A stretch of DNA of 56,947 bases, from contig NZ_AXWV01000023.1 in NCBI RefSeq assembly GCF_000482845.1, forward strand, positions 1-56,947, in the 5' to 3' direction. Every line of letters starts with the position of its first letter. Within the stretch, counting starts at the first letter, position 1. The stretch comes from Anaerobiospirillum succiniciproducens DSM 6400. Lineage in GTDB: Bacteria; Pseudomonadota; Gammaproteobacteria; Enterobacterales; Succinivibrionaceae. The notes below the pieces were generated by a model that saw only the letters and a list, made by a program, of their open reading frames with translations, was not told the DNA's origin and searched no databases. Positions 31,636 to 42,590 of the stretch are shown here, piece by piece. The position numbers were made by a program, and so were the translations under genes.

Positions 31636-31665
31636 GCGCAGCTGCTTAGTTTACAAGGAGGCTTG

Positions 31666-32211
31666 TTAGTGCTTAAGGTTAATCCAAATTGCAGCACTTT
31701 GACCCGCAGTGACCTTGCCTGAGGCAGGAACTACCTTATCAAGCTTGCCTGAGGAGCGTATTACAATCATGGACACGATGGTGGACTTAAGTCTCTGAGA
31801 GAGTGTGCGTAAGTCTGCAATGAGTACGACATCGCCTTTCTTAACTTCATCGCCAATGGCCATCTTTACAGTAAAGCCTTCACCTTGAGTCTCCATGGAC
31901 TCAACGCCAAAACTTACATAGACCTCTAGACCATTCTCCATACGCACTGCAAACGCATTCTTAGTTGGCAGCAGTCGCGAGATGATGCCATCACAAGGAG
32001 CAACAACTGATTCGCTCTCTGGCACTACTGCAACGCCCTCACCCATTACCATTTCTGAGATCACGATATCAGGGACATCACCTAGCGGCATCAAAGTACC
32101 AGAGACTGGAGCATATAAAGTAACATCAGCATTTACATTAACAACTGGTGCCTCATAAGATGCAGAAGAACTGCCCTCGGAGCGTTTGAATAATTGCGAG
32201 AAGAAACCCAT
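31666..32211 (-). CDS. crr: EIIA(Glc)-like protein lacking both active-site histidines
   Basis: Orthologue of Crr by sequence and place: the stretch from YAPVSGTLMPLGDVPD to the end aligns without gaps to E. coli EIIA(Glc) over about 145 residues. In active EIIA(Glc), His90 (motif VHFG) takes the phosphate from HPr and His75 (motif NHAF) assists. Here these read VSFG with Ser100 (codon AGT, 31912-31914) and KNAF with Asn85, so it cannot be phosphorylated in the known way. Everything else in the fold is kept. Start ATG has GGAG 8 nt upstream. It follows the EI-like gene by 88 bp. A non-catalytic regulatory role, like dephospho-EIIA(Glc) in inducer exclusion or enzyme control, is inference; slow decay is the alternative. 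Confidence 0.9.
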   Translation of the reverse strand: MGFFSQLFKRSEGSSSASYEAPVVNVNADVTLYAPVSGTLMPLGDVPDIVISEMVMGEGVAVVPESESVVAPCDGIISRLLPTKNAFAVRMENGLEVYVSFGVESMETQGEGFTVKMAIGDEVKKGDVVLIADLRTLSQRLKSTIVSMIVIRSSGKLDKVVPASGKVTAGQSAAIWINLKH

Positions 32212-32299
32212 TTAATATTCTCCGTTGTTAACTCTTATCAAATGGTAAAGGCCTAGAAAGCTATAGGCATGATGAAAGTAGTACTTGTATGTTGATTCT

Positions 32300-34024
32300 T
32301 TAGGCAGAAGCGTTATCTTGGAAGATAAGATCATGCAGCTCACGGGCTGATGAGGCCTCCATAACCTGAGCATAGACTTCATCTTTAAACACAGGAGTAG
32401 CGCCGTTATCGGTGAGTTTTTGTAACTCCTTTCTGACACTCTGCAGTGAGGTGGCATCTGTGGTGATATAGCTTACACCTAATGAGAGGAACAATGGTAA
32501 TAGCTCAGTACGACGTGCAAAGCGACCAGCCATACCTACTTTTACTCCCTCATCGCGAGCTGCCTTACAGGCAATAGCAATCATCTTTGCTAAGGCAGGA
32601 GTGAAATACTCCTCAGGTGGACGAGGTGCAGCAGCATACTCAGATAAAGAACTAGTGCCGATAACGAACATCTCGCCAAAAGCAGCAAAAGCACGTGCAG
32701 AGAGCACAGCAGCAGGAGTTTCAATCATTAAGGCAGGATGAGGATTGCCAATTGGCTTATTCTCAGCTTTTAATTCAGCTACAGCCTCATCAATTAAGCC
32801 ACGTAATGAACGAGCCTCACCAATACGAGTGATCAGCGGGAAGACGATATAAATCTCTCTACCTACAGATGCAAGCAACATGGCCTTAATCTCATCTTTA
32901 ATGAGCTTAGAGCCAACCTTTGCGCCGTATTTACGTAAAGCACCGCTTTCATCTAACTCGACACTAAATAACGGTTGCTTATCGCCTGCAAAGTCAAAGG
33001 TTCGAGCAGTTAAAGGGGCTTTCTTTGGTACGCGATTAAAGATAGCGCTGAAAGTTGCCACCATCTCGTCTACAGTTGGACGATGGTGATAGCTTAAAAA
33101 GAGGAATTCTGAACGTAACAGACCTAGTCCGTGGTTAATGCAACGGGCCATATGGTCAACTTCACCAATAGCGCCTAAAGAGCCAGCTACGGTTACGGCT
33201 GGATTGTCCTCAATAACCACATCGTTTTCTTGCGCAGTGTAGTAGTCTTGCTGCTCAATTAAGGAACGAGCTGCCTCTTGTGGAGGAGAAACTAAAACGG
33301 TACCACGGGTAGCATCAACTAAGAGGTCTTCACCATTTTTAATGGTTAAAGCGCCTTTAACCTCATATACAGCAGGAATGCACAAATCTCTTAGCACTGT
33401 GCCTAAGTGACCAGAGGCCTGCCCTCCTTCAAGCACCACAGCTCTTACCATATCGGTACGTAAAGCGAGGAAGCGAGCTGGGCTTAAATCGTTGGCAATA
33501 ATGACGCTTGGACGATTGAGCTTAGGCACATCATCATTAGCGCTTGGAGAGGCACTAATGGTACCAATGAAGTCGCGCATTAAAGAGCGCAACTCATTGG
33601 AAGACACTTGCATCTCCCAATCATCTTCTTGATCTTGTAATGACTTGTGCTCATTATCCTCATCATCAAAAGAGGCTGCTTCTGAAAAACGAGCAATCTT
33701 TGGTAAAAGCACGCTTTTAGCGGCATCTAATGCGCTATTGCCATCATAGATAAGAGCATCGATCTCATTGATGTTAGCGTTATTAGTGATGTATGAAGCT
33801 ACAGCACCAAAGAGGTCACGTACTTTATCTGGAACTGTTCCGTTTGCAGCATTATTGAGCTTAGCGGCAAAGTCGCGGCTAGCTCGACGATACTTAAGGC
33901 ACTCATCAGAGGCACTAAAGGTTGCAACTACATCAACTGAATGAGCCTCAGACCCGTCAGATAGTACATAAGCAACGCCCTCGCTTACGCCCTCTGATAC
34001 AGTCACTCCAGACATGGTATACAT
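32300..34024 (-). CDS. ptsI: Enzyme I-like PTS protein with degraded active sites
   Basis: 574 residues against 575 in E. coli enzyme I, collinear throughout. The N-terminal domain should carry the phosphohistidine motif GGRTSHTSIMAR; here it reads GGQASGHLGTVLR (200-212), His206 displaced by one inserted residue. The PEP-binding domain keeps LRSEFLF, FAGDK and MIETPAA, but GTNDLTQY has become GTSSLSEY (456-463, Asn and Asp lost), the essential Cys of GMCGE has become Ala499 (GMAGR), and the Arg-rich NPFLGWRAIR region is unrecognisable. PEP-dependent autophosphorylation therefore looks impossible. AGGAGG lies 5 nt before the ATG, a strong site, and no stop or frameshift is present. No ptsH gene lies in the 210 bp upstream. 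Confidence 0.9.
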   Translation of the reverse strand: MYTMSGVTVSEGVSEGVAYVLSDGSEAHSVDVVATFSASDECLKYRRASRDFAAKLNNAANGTVPDKVRDLFGAVASYITNNANINEIDALIYDGNSALDAAKSVLLPKIARFSEAASFDDEDNEHKSLQDQEDDWEMQVSSNELRSLMRDFIGTISASPSANDDVPKLNRPSVIIANDLSPARFLALRTDMVRAVVLEGGQASGHLGTVLRDLCIPAVYEVKGALTIKNGEDLLVDATRGTVLVSPPQEAARSLIEQQDYYTAQENDVVIEDNPAVTVAGSLGAIGEVDHMARCINHGLGLLRSEFLFLSYHHRPTVDEMVATFSAIFNRVPKKAPLTARTFDFAGDKQPLFSVELDESGALRKYGAKVGSKLIKDEIKAMLLASVGREIYIVFPLITRIGEARSLRGLIDEAVAELKAENKPIGNPHPALMIETPAAVLSARAFAAFGEMFVIGTSSLSEYAAAPRPPEEYFTPALAKMIAIACKAARDEGVKVGMAGRFARRTELLPLFLSLGVSYITTDATSLQSVRKELQKLTDNGATPVFKDEVYAQVMEASSARELHDLIFQDNASA

Positions 34025-34234
34025 TGCAACCTCCTAAAACGCTGCCCATAGACACAAACACACTGCAAAGAAAAGATTCTTTGAGCGTCATTGCCGCAAT
34101 TAATGTACTAACTATGCCTTGTGCTTACAAAAGCCAATATCTAAATACAGTGCTTTCAACAGCTTAAAAGTAATTTAGGCACTATGTCTTAGCTTAGTAC
34201 ATCATTATAGGCATGTAGTCTATCTTACCAGCAT

Positions 34235-35017
34235 TTAGCGCATCACAGAATCTATAGAAAAACGCTTTTGCATTTCTACATAGTATCGAGCGCCCGCACA
34301 CACAGCTGCAGGAGGAAGTAGCAAGTTTAATACAGGGATGCTCATGCCTAATGAAATTAAGGCACCAAAAGTAAAGGTAGCAAGACGCTGATGGCTTAGC
34401 TCCTGACGCATCTGCTTAAATGGAATCTTGTGGTTATCGTATGAATAGTCCACATATTGAATACCGATCATCCATGCGGCTAATAGGAACCAAGCAAAAG
34501 GTGCTAAGAGATTAACCACAGGGATAAAAGAAATCACGACACAGACTAATAAGCGTGGCAGATAGAAGCCTAATTTTTGAAGTTCGCGCTTTAAAATACG
34601 AGGCACATCTTTAATGATGGCAGCAAATCCCTCATCGCCATCAAGCGCATTCTCACCGCGAATTAAAGACTCAGCCTTTTCAGCAAGCAAGCCATAAAAA
34701 GGAGAGGCAATGATGATCGCTACCATAGAAAAGATGTAGACGAAGACAAAGCCAATCGATAAAAAGAGAATCAGCTGAATTAAATAGGCAAGAGCGGATA
34801 AAAACTCTGGCAAAGCATTTACATAGCTCTCAAGGAAGCTGTAAATAACGTTAAAGAGCAGATAGCCTCCAGCTGAAAGCACCACGATATTAATGAGGAT
34901 CGGTATGATTACATACAGACGGCATTCAGGTGTTAAGGCAAGTCTAAAGCCCTCCTGAATGTAATTAAACATGCTTGAAATTCCGATTTCAGAATTACCT
35001 ATCGCTTGATTGCTCAT
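34235..35017 (-). CDS. cysZ: CysZ family sulfate transport protein
   Basis: Inner-membrane protein for sulfate uptake in the cysteine pathway. 260 residues. It matches CysZ in ASPFYGLLAEKAE, KDVPRILKRELQK, YLPRLLV, WMIGIQYVDYSYDNHKIPFKQMR and the hydrophobic segments around them. ATG 35017 with AGGAG 9 nt upstream is preferred over an upstream TTG. In enteric bacteria cysK, ptsH, ptsI and crr follow; here cysK and ptsH are absent and ptsI comes next after about 210 bp. It is divergent from zipA, as in E. coli. Confidence 0.92.
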   Translation of the reverse strand: MSNQAIGNSEIGISSMFNYIQEGFRLALTPECRLYVIIPILINIVVLSAGGYLLFNVIYSFLESYVNALPEFLSALAYLIQLILFLSIGFVFVYIFSMVAIIIASPFYGLLAEKAESLIRGENALDGDEGFAAIIKDVPRILKRELQKLGFYLPRLLVCVVISFIPVVNLLAPFAWFLLAAWMIGIQYVDYSYDNHKIPFKQMRQELSHQRLATFTFGALISLGMSIPVLNLLLPPAAVCAGARYYVEMQKRFSIDSVMR

Positions 35018-35381
35018 TGCCCCATACTCCTGCGTGACCAAATCTAGACAGCTTTTACCATCATCAACTTATCAGCATTAAACCATCACTACTTATAGCA
35101 AGTGCCAAGCAGTGACCTATCTTAATGTGAGCTAAAGATTAGCCTATATGTCTTTGCTAAAACTTAGTTAAAGTCTCTTTTCTGACTAAATGCACCAAAT
35201 CGTACCCACTATCTTGCTTAACTTAAGGCTACATCACATTTAAATGAACTAAATCCCCATAAGCTAAGAGCTGCATTCACGATTAAGTCAGTCATGTTGC
35301 GCTTAAGAACCATATGGCTTTGGATATTAGTGTTGATTGACGCAATTCTTTGTCCCTAAGAATTGGCTTAATTATTTAGGT

Positions 35382-35420
35382 TATAATGACCGGACACATG
35401 TGGAGCGCTTATGTAAGCGC
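35382..35420 (+). promoter_or_regulatory. Possible zipA promoter and leader hairpin
   Basis: A perfect TATAAT (35382-35387), weak -35, and a hairpin GCGCTTA-TG-TAAGCGC (35405-35420) at or just after the expected start point. The zipA ATG lies 128 bp further. Otherwise 35018-35547 is featureless. Confidence 0.4.
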
Positions 35421-35547
35421 GTTAGTGGAACTATTCTTTAGTCTCCTACTAGCTTTTTCTTGCTCCTAGCATCTTTATTGATGACCTATCTTGTGGTTTA
35501 ATCAGCTCCCTACTTAGCCGTTGTGTTTTTTGCATTAGAGGTATCAG

Positions 35548-36399
35548 ATGTCTTCATTCACCGACCCAAGCTCCATTGTTTTGATTGTGGGTGCTGTATG
35601 TATATTCCTCTTTATAATGCACGGACTATGGTTCTCAGGTAAGCCACAAAACCGCCGTCTTAAGAAGAACAACAAGCGCGATCAAGAACTCTCTAAGTCT
35701 GAGCACGTTGGCAAAGTACGTATCGTTACTGCTGACACCCCAAGCTCTGATAAAGCTGATGACATGGACATCGAGCCAATTAACAGCCCATCAGCTAAAC
35801 ATCAAGCGCATAAAGTATCACTACCATATGACTATGATGACAGCATTGGTGGCTTAAAGAACAATGCCTCTGTAAGCGTCAACAACATGAAGAAAGCTGC
35901 TGCTGATGCTGGTATTGAAGAGGTTAACCTGTCTAAAGGCAACAATGGCCGATCCACTCCTTTAAGTGTTTACGAGATTATCTTATCTGCTGAGCCTGGT
36001 AAGCCTTATTTAGGCGAGGACATCGAAGAGCTGTGCAATCAATACGGCTTCATTCAGGGCTTTATCAAAGACAATCTTAAGATTTACTTTGTCTATGAAA
36101 ACGCCTCTACTAAGGAAAATGAGGTATTCCGTATCTGCTCTATGGAAGCGCCATATTACTTCCCTGAGAATATGCAGAACTATCAGACCTCAGCTATTGC
36201 TCTTTATATGAGTCTGCCTGCTAAGGGTAAGGGCTTTGCCTACTTTAAGGCCTTACGTATGGCTACTGAAATCTTCATCAATCGTCTTGGTGGTCGTATT
36301 GAAGACCAGCATCGCCGCCCACTTGAGGCTAGCCACTTAGATGCAATTGCAGCAGAGCTGCAAGACTACGATGAGGGTTTGAACACTATTGGTAGCTAA
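35548..36399 (+). CDS. zipA: Cell division protein ZipA
   Basis: Anchors FtsZ to the inner membrane in the divisome. 283 residues: an N-terminal membrane helix (about 9-30, IVLIVGAVCIFLFIMHGLWF), a basic then polar variable linker (about 33-130), and the C-terminal FtsZ-binding domain from about 138 (SVYEIILSAEPGKPYLGEDIEE onward, ending with FKALRMATEIFINRLGGRIED). GAGG lies 7 nt upstream of the ATG. It precedes ligA, as in most gammaproteobacteria. The linker is shorter than in E. coli (328 residues). Confidence 0.93.
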   Translation: MSSFTDPSSIVLIVGAVCIFLFIMHGLWFSGKPQNRRLKKNNKRDQELSKSEHVGKVRIVTADTPSSDKADDMDIEPINSPSAKHQAHKVSLPYDYDDSIGGLKNNASVSVNNMKKAAADAGIEEVNLSKGNNGRSTPLSVYEIILSAEPGKPYLGEDIEELCNQYGFIQGFIKDNLKIYFVYENASTKENEVFRICSMEAPYYFPENMQNYQTSAIALYMSLPAKGKGFAYFKALRMATEIFINRLGGRIEDQHRRPLEASHLDAIAAELQDYDEGLNTIGS

Positions 36400-36423
36400 C
36401 TAAAGCTTAGTTACTGACTTCCT

Positions 36424-36448
36424 AACGCCGCAGATACTGCGGCGTTTT
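36424..36448 (+). terminator. Intrinsic terminator of zipA
   Basis: AACGCCGCAG-ATA-CTGCGGCGTT followed by TT. It lies 25 bp after the stop, so ligA probably has its own promoter in the following 265 bp. Confidence 0.85.
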
Positions 36449-36674
36449 CATATCTGCAAACGTAAGATGACCAAAGCATTTTATAGTCAGGCAAAGCAGC
36501 CATAGACAGATAAGCTAGGAAATTTTTGCGTTACACGTACTTTCACACTTAGGCGTTGTAACATGTACTCTTACGTTAGTAGTTAACTACTGATACTCGC
36601 CATTATGGACGAATAATCAATCAGCAGCTGTTGCACTTGCCAAGCATTAACTATCAGCTTAGCGCTGTCTCTAA

Positions 36675-38927
<2,253 letters not shown>

Positions 38928-38928
38928 A

Positions 38929-39055
38929 GCTCAGGCAAGCTCAAGCCCAGACTGTGCAACCTACCGCAAGGCTAGCTCAGGCAAACTCAAGCTCAGTCTG
39001 TGCGGCCAAGCTAAAGGCTTTCTCAGTCTCCGCCTGTGCGGCCAAGCCAAAAGCT
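38929..39055. repeat. 46-bp tandem repeat after ligA
   Basis: Units starting AGCTCAGGCAA at 38929 and 38975 are 46 bp apart; a third, diverged unit with TCAGTCT...CTGTGCGGCCAAGC follows. It begins at the ligA stop codon. Not coding. Confidence 0.7.
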
Positions 39056-39135
39056 AAGGATAGCTAAGGCTAGGCGACTAAGTCTGTATGGCTACCCAAA
39101 TTAATAAAGGTAGCCTAACAGCGCCGACCTCTAAA

Positions 39136-39213
39136 GGTATGCGTTTACATTGGCGTTTTTGCGCAAACGTTGATGGTATACGCTTTAATTGGCATTTTTG
39201 CGCAAACCCTGAT
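39136..39213. repeat. 39-bp direct repeat with internal palindromes upstream of the LysR gene
   Basis: Two copies of about 39 bp (from 39136 and 39175), each holding the perfect 10-bp palindrome TTTGCGCAAA (39158-39167 and 39197-39206). The second palindrome ends 46 bp before the regulator's start codon. LysR-type regulators often bind near their own promoters, so an operator is possible, but the repeats may also be one more spacer array. Confidence 0.5.
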
Positions 39214-39251
39214 AGTTTGTGTGGCCCTTTTTCTAGTTTGGAGTTGTCTTA

Positions 39252-40286
39252 ATGCAAGTACAACAGCTTCGCTACTTCATTTGTTTAGTAGATAAGCATA
39301 GCTTTACCGAGGCAGCTAAAGAGTGCTTTATCACTCAGCCTGCTCTATCTATGCAAATTAAGAACTTAGAAAAAGAGCTTGATGTTACCTTGATTAACCG
39401 TATTGGTCGCAGCTTTGAAGTGACTCCTGCAGGTAAGCTTTTGTATGATCGCGCAGGACACATCCTCAAAGAGGTCGAGGAGCTCACTGAGAAGGTTCAA
39501 AGAGTAAACCGCAATCTTGGCTCTACGCTACGACTAGGCCTGCTCTCCTCAATGGATAAAGACAAGATGCCGGGTAGGCTTAAAGAGCTGGTGCTTAATC
39601 GTACTGGCCTGGAGCTTTCTATCATCTATGGTTCTCATGATGAGCTCTATGAGCAATTTGGTAACGGTTGCATTAATGCCTTCGTCTCAGATGGTCAGCG
39701 TTTGAGTGGTAGTGAGTCTTTTTCTAGTATCAAGCTCTTCTCATCTAAGATGTATGCAGAGATCTCGCATTCTACAGACATCCCACACTCTGGCGTATCC
39801 AAGCTTAAGCTTGATGTTGATGAACTTAATAAGTTAAAGCTCTTTACTGTATGTGAAGAAGAGCATTTGCTTGATGAGCAGTTCTCTTTAATACAGATGC
39901 TGCATCTTACTAATGAGGTGCAAATTGAGGCCGTATCATCCATAGCAGAGGGCCGCAAACTTATTTTGCAGAGGCCAAACTCTGCTCTTATCATTGATAG
40001 ATCTCTACTTAGAGGAGACTATCAGGCATCCAATAAAACTTTCCGCTATGAGCTAATCTATCAAAACAAGGCGGTCAAAAAGCCACTGTGTTTGTACGCT
40101 CGTAAAAACATTAACTTCAATGAGCTCAAAGAGATTTGCACGATCTTAACTGAGATGGGCTCTAAGCGTGGTCGTGTCTATAATAGCGATGATCTGTTAG
40201 AGCGCAATCTCTCTAACAACCGTATGAGCACTGACGATACTTCGTCTCATGTCCTTACCTACACTGGCCATCAAATCCCGCTGTAA
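39252..40286 (+). CDS. LysR-family transcriptional regulator
   Basis: DNA-binding regulator of 344 residues. The N-terminal winged helix-turn-helix is clear: MQVQQLRYFICLVDKHSFTE, AAKECFITQPALSMQIKNLE, KELDVTLINR, then TPAGKLLYDRAGHIL. The effector domain is more diverged than usual and has a C-terminal tail of about 30 residues with polar composition. GGAG lies 9 nt before the ATG. No neighbouring metabolic operon suggests a target: ligA is upstream and mltD convergent downstream. Confidence 0.92.
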   Translation: MQVQQLRYFICLVDKHSFTEAAKECFITQPALSMQIKNLEKELDVTLINRIGRSFEVTPAGKLLYDRAGHILKEVEELTEKVQRVNRNLGSTLRLGLLSSMDKDKMPGRLKELVLNRTGLELSIIYGSHDELYEQFGNGCINAFVSDGQRLSGSESFSSIKLFSSKMYAEISHSTDIPHSGVSKLKLDVDELNKLKLFTVCEEEHLLDEQFSLIQMLHLTNEVQIEAVSSIAEGRKLILQRPNSALIIDRSLLRGDYQASNKTFRYELIYQNKAVKKPLCLYARKNINFNELKEICTILTEMGSKRGRVYNSDDLLERNLSNNRMSTDDTSSHVLTYTGHQIPL

Positions 40287-40353
40287 TCAGTACCATCTGC
40301 GATCTTATCTCTTGTAGCACCATATCCCACAAGATCACGCACACTTACAGGTT

Positions 40354-40520
40354 CATAAGATCGCATCAGTGCCTAGGCTAATAAGAACGCCATCTTGTAT
40401 ATGGTCATAAGATCGCATCAGTGCCTAGGCTAATAAGATCGCAATCTTGTATATGGTCATAAGATCGCATCTGTGCCCAGGTTAATAAGATCGCCATCTT
40501 GTATATAGTCATAAGATCTA
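40354..40520. repeat. 52-bp tandem repeat array with embedded AAGATCGC
   Basis: Units begin CATAAGATCGCAT at 40354, 40406 and 40458, exactly 52 bp apart, with a partial fourth at 40510. Within a unit a second, related block (TAATAAGATCGC or TAATAAGAACGC) recurs, so the repeat has internal symmetry. It lies between the LysR gene and the terminator at 40574. A 62-codon minus-strand frame crosses it but has no support as a gene. Confidence 0.92.
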
Positions 40521-40573
40521 AGAGCTGACAAAGGCAAAACTTCTTGATGACTATTGATTTAGGTTGCCTAAAA

Positions 40574-40619
40574 ACAAAAAGACCCAGGATCATGTTGGTG
40601 ATCCTGGGTCTTTTTTTTT
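40574..40619. terminator. Bidirectional terminator between the LysR gene and mltD
   Basis: AAAAAGACCCAGGATCA pairs with TGATCCTGGGTCTTTTT around TGTTGG; nine T follow on the plus strand. It serves the convergent LysR gene and mltD. Confidence 0.92.
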
Positions 40620-40670
40620 GTTGGGCGGGTAAAAGCCATATATCGCTTCTACCTACCTTGCTAGCTTTGT

Positions 40671-41717
40671 TTAGCCATTAGTGTGAGGCTTGTGCTTAGC
40701 AACCTTAGTATAGGCCTTACCAACAGGAGAGCCGCTTACTAAGCCTAAAGCCTGCTCAAACTGCAGAGCATGCTCTGATGGAATTAACAGACCACGGTGG
40801 CTCTCAGACTTTAAAGAGTCGGTTAAGAAACCTGCATTGAGGTGCTTTAAATCATCAAGTTCAACACCTGCGATCTTAGCAGCCTCTGACATGGAGTGCA
40901 CGCGATCGCCAATTGCAACACGCTTGAAAGCGATACGGTTATCTACCTCAGGGTGTGATACACCGAAAGCCTCAGGCTCTTGTAAGATTGCTGCATAGGC
41001 TCTAAAGCGCTTTAAGTAAGTACGAGCACCACGAGTCAGTGGTAAATTCTCAGCACTTAAGTTCTTAACGCCATTACGCTTAGCTGCACGAATTGCCTTC
41101 TTTACGCCAAACTCACCCTGATTGTAGCCAATTAAAGCTAATTCCCAATCTTGGTTGAGCTCTTTGTACAGGTGCTCTAAATAAGATAAAGAGGCCTGAG
41201 TAGAAGTAACAAAGTCGTAAAACTCGTCATAATGAGAGGTGACTTTAAGGCCAAAGCTCTTACCAGTACGGCGCATAAACTGCCATGGGCCGTGGGCACC
41301 AGCATAGGAGCGAGCACGAACCTTAAAGCCGCTCTCTACAAGAGGAACAGCTGCAAGCTCGGCTGGCAGATTGCGAGCCTCAAGCTCAGTGAGCAGGTAA
41401 TGCATAAAGATCTTGGCGCGATCCATATGAGACTCAAAGGAACGGGCCAGTTTCTTAGCTTCACGCTTTTCAGAGTCACTAAGCTTAATCTTTAAAGTAA
41501 AACGATCATCAGCAAAGAGATCGCTCTCCCATAAGGAGCCGTAATCCTTAGATGGGTTAAATAAGAGCTCTTCAGCGCTCTTAGTTACTTGAGTAGCTTC
41601 AGTTACATTTGCTACTTCAGATTCAGAAGATTTCTTGTCGATATAGCTATCAGTAGTACAGCCGGCGACAAAGAACAGGATTGAGCTGAGAAAAACAATA
41701 AAGGTTTTCTTAATCAT
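40671..41717 (-). CDS. mltD: Membrane-bound lytic murein transglycosylase, MltD-like lipoprotein
   Basis: Cleaves peptidoglycan glycan strands at the outer membrane. 348 residues with a lipoprotein signal peptide (MIKKTFIVFLSSILFFVAGC, lipidated Cys20). The transglycosylase domain has catalytic Glu128 in AAVPLVESGFKVRA, then GAHGPWQFMRRTGKSFGLK and ALIGYNQGEFGVKKAIRAAK, the MltD pattern. E. coli MltD has 452 residues and ends in LysM repeats. Here only about 90 residues follow the domain; they hold a SEAAKIAGVELDDLKHLNAGF block that resembles one LysM-like or GVELDDLKHLN-type unit. ATG 41717 is chosen for the lipobox; its ribosome binding site is too close to be convincing. Confidence 0.88.
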   Translation of the reverse strand: MIKKTFIVFLSSILFFVAGCTTDSYIDKKSSESEVANVTEATQVTKSAEELLFNPSKDYGSLWESDLFADDRFTLKIKLSDSEKREAKKLARSFESHMDRAKIFMHYLLTELEARNLPAELAAVPLVESGFKVRARSYAGAHGPWQFMRRTGKSFGLKVTSHYDEFYDFVTSTQASLSYLEHLYKELNQDWELALIGYNQGEFGVKKAIRAAKRNGVKNLSAENLPLTRGARTYLKRFRAYAAILQEPEAFGVSHPEVDNRIAFKRVAIGDRVHSMSEAAKIAGVELDDLKHLNAGFLTDSLKSESHRGLLIPSEHALQFEQALGLVSGSPVGKAYTKVAKHKPHTNG

Positions 41718-42590
41718 TCCACCATCACTTGGCATAAATGCCATTTGTTTAACACGCAGCAGTCCAATTTATCTCTTTGAAAACGCATTAAGGTGAGCAC
41801 GTAACTCGACCCAAAAGAGAAGATAAGGACTGTAAAAAAAGCATCCCAAAGCTTTTTCAATCAGTACTTGGCAAAAGAAGTTTGACCATTAAGTACTGTG
41901 AATTTGAACTTTGAGAACCTCGTGCTCTTTTGGTTTGTCGCATCTTAGTCTTGAAAAAACATGACAAACTTAGCGCAAGCTATTTTTTAGCTTAAAAGTA
42001 ACTTTCAAGCTCTAGATTTACGCTAGAACACCTGGTTGTATCAGCATTGGCGCGAAATTAAACTCTTTTAGCTACACAAGCACCTTTACATACACGGTAA
42101 AAAGTTTTGAATGCAAACCTTTCATTTGTATTCAAATCCCTGCATGTTTTGCACTAAAGGCATGTTTTAGAAAAAAAACTACCCTAAGTGCTTTAGCGCA
42201 ATGAGCTAAGCAGCTTGTAAACAGCTTGTGATTGTTATTGAAGCTGAAAATTCGCGTAATGAACTGTACATGCGTGCTTGAGACTGTGTGTCTGCTCATT
42301 TAATAAGAGCAGAGCTGCCCTCAAGCTAATAGTGGTTTAATGCAAGAGCCCAACTAATCGTTAAACTAACTAAGCCTTAAATTAAACCAAGTCGCACGAT
42401 GCGACTAAAATCCAATTGAAAGACAGGAAACCTCGATTAGGTTCCTCATTGAAATGCTCTTATCCTGCATGCGTAACAGGTGATGAACCAAATATGGATC
42501 ATCCAAGAGCTTAATTCCCTTAGTAAAGTCTTTTGTAAAGCTTTAGAGTTTCAACACCTTAAGAAAGGAAAAGATACTGTAACCATATCT
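41718..42590. other. Spacer between mltD and rnhA
   Basis: About 870 bp with no supportable gene, array or strong hairpin on either strand. Confidence 0.55.

Noticed and set aside
31512-31665. Frame on the minus strand (31365-31697) overlapping the crr end
   Set aside because: It reads the 31-bp repeat in reverse and overlaps crr in another frame; not a gene.
40405-40593. 62-codon minus-strand frame
   Set aside because: Runs through the 52-bp array and the bidirectional terminator; no start signal.
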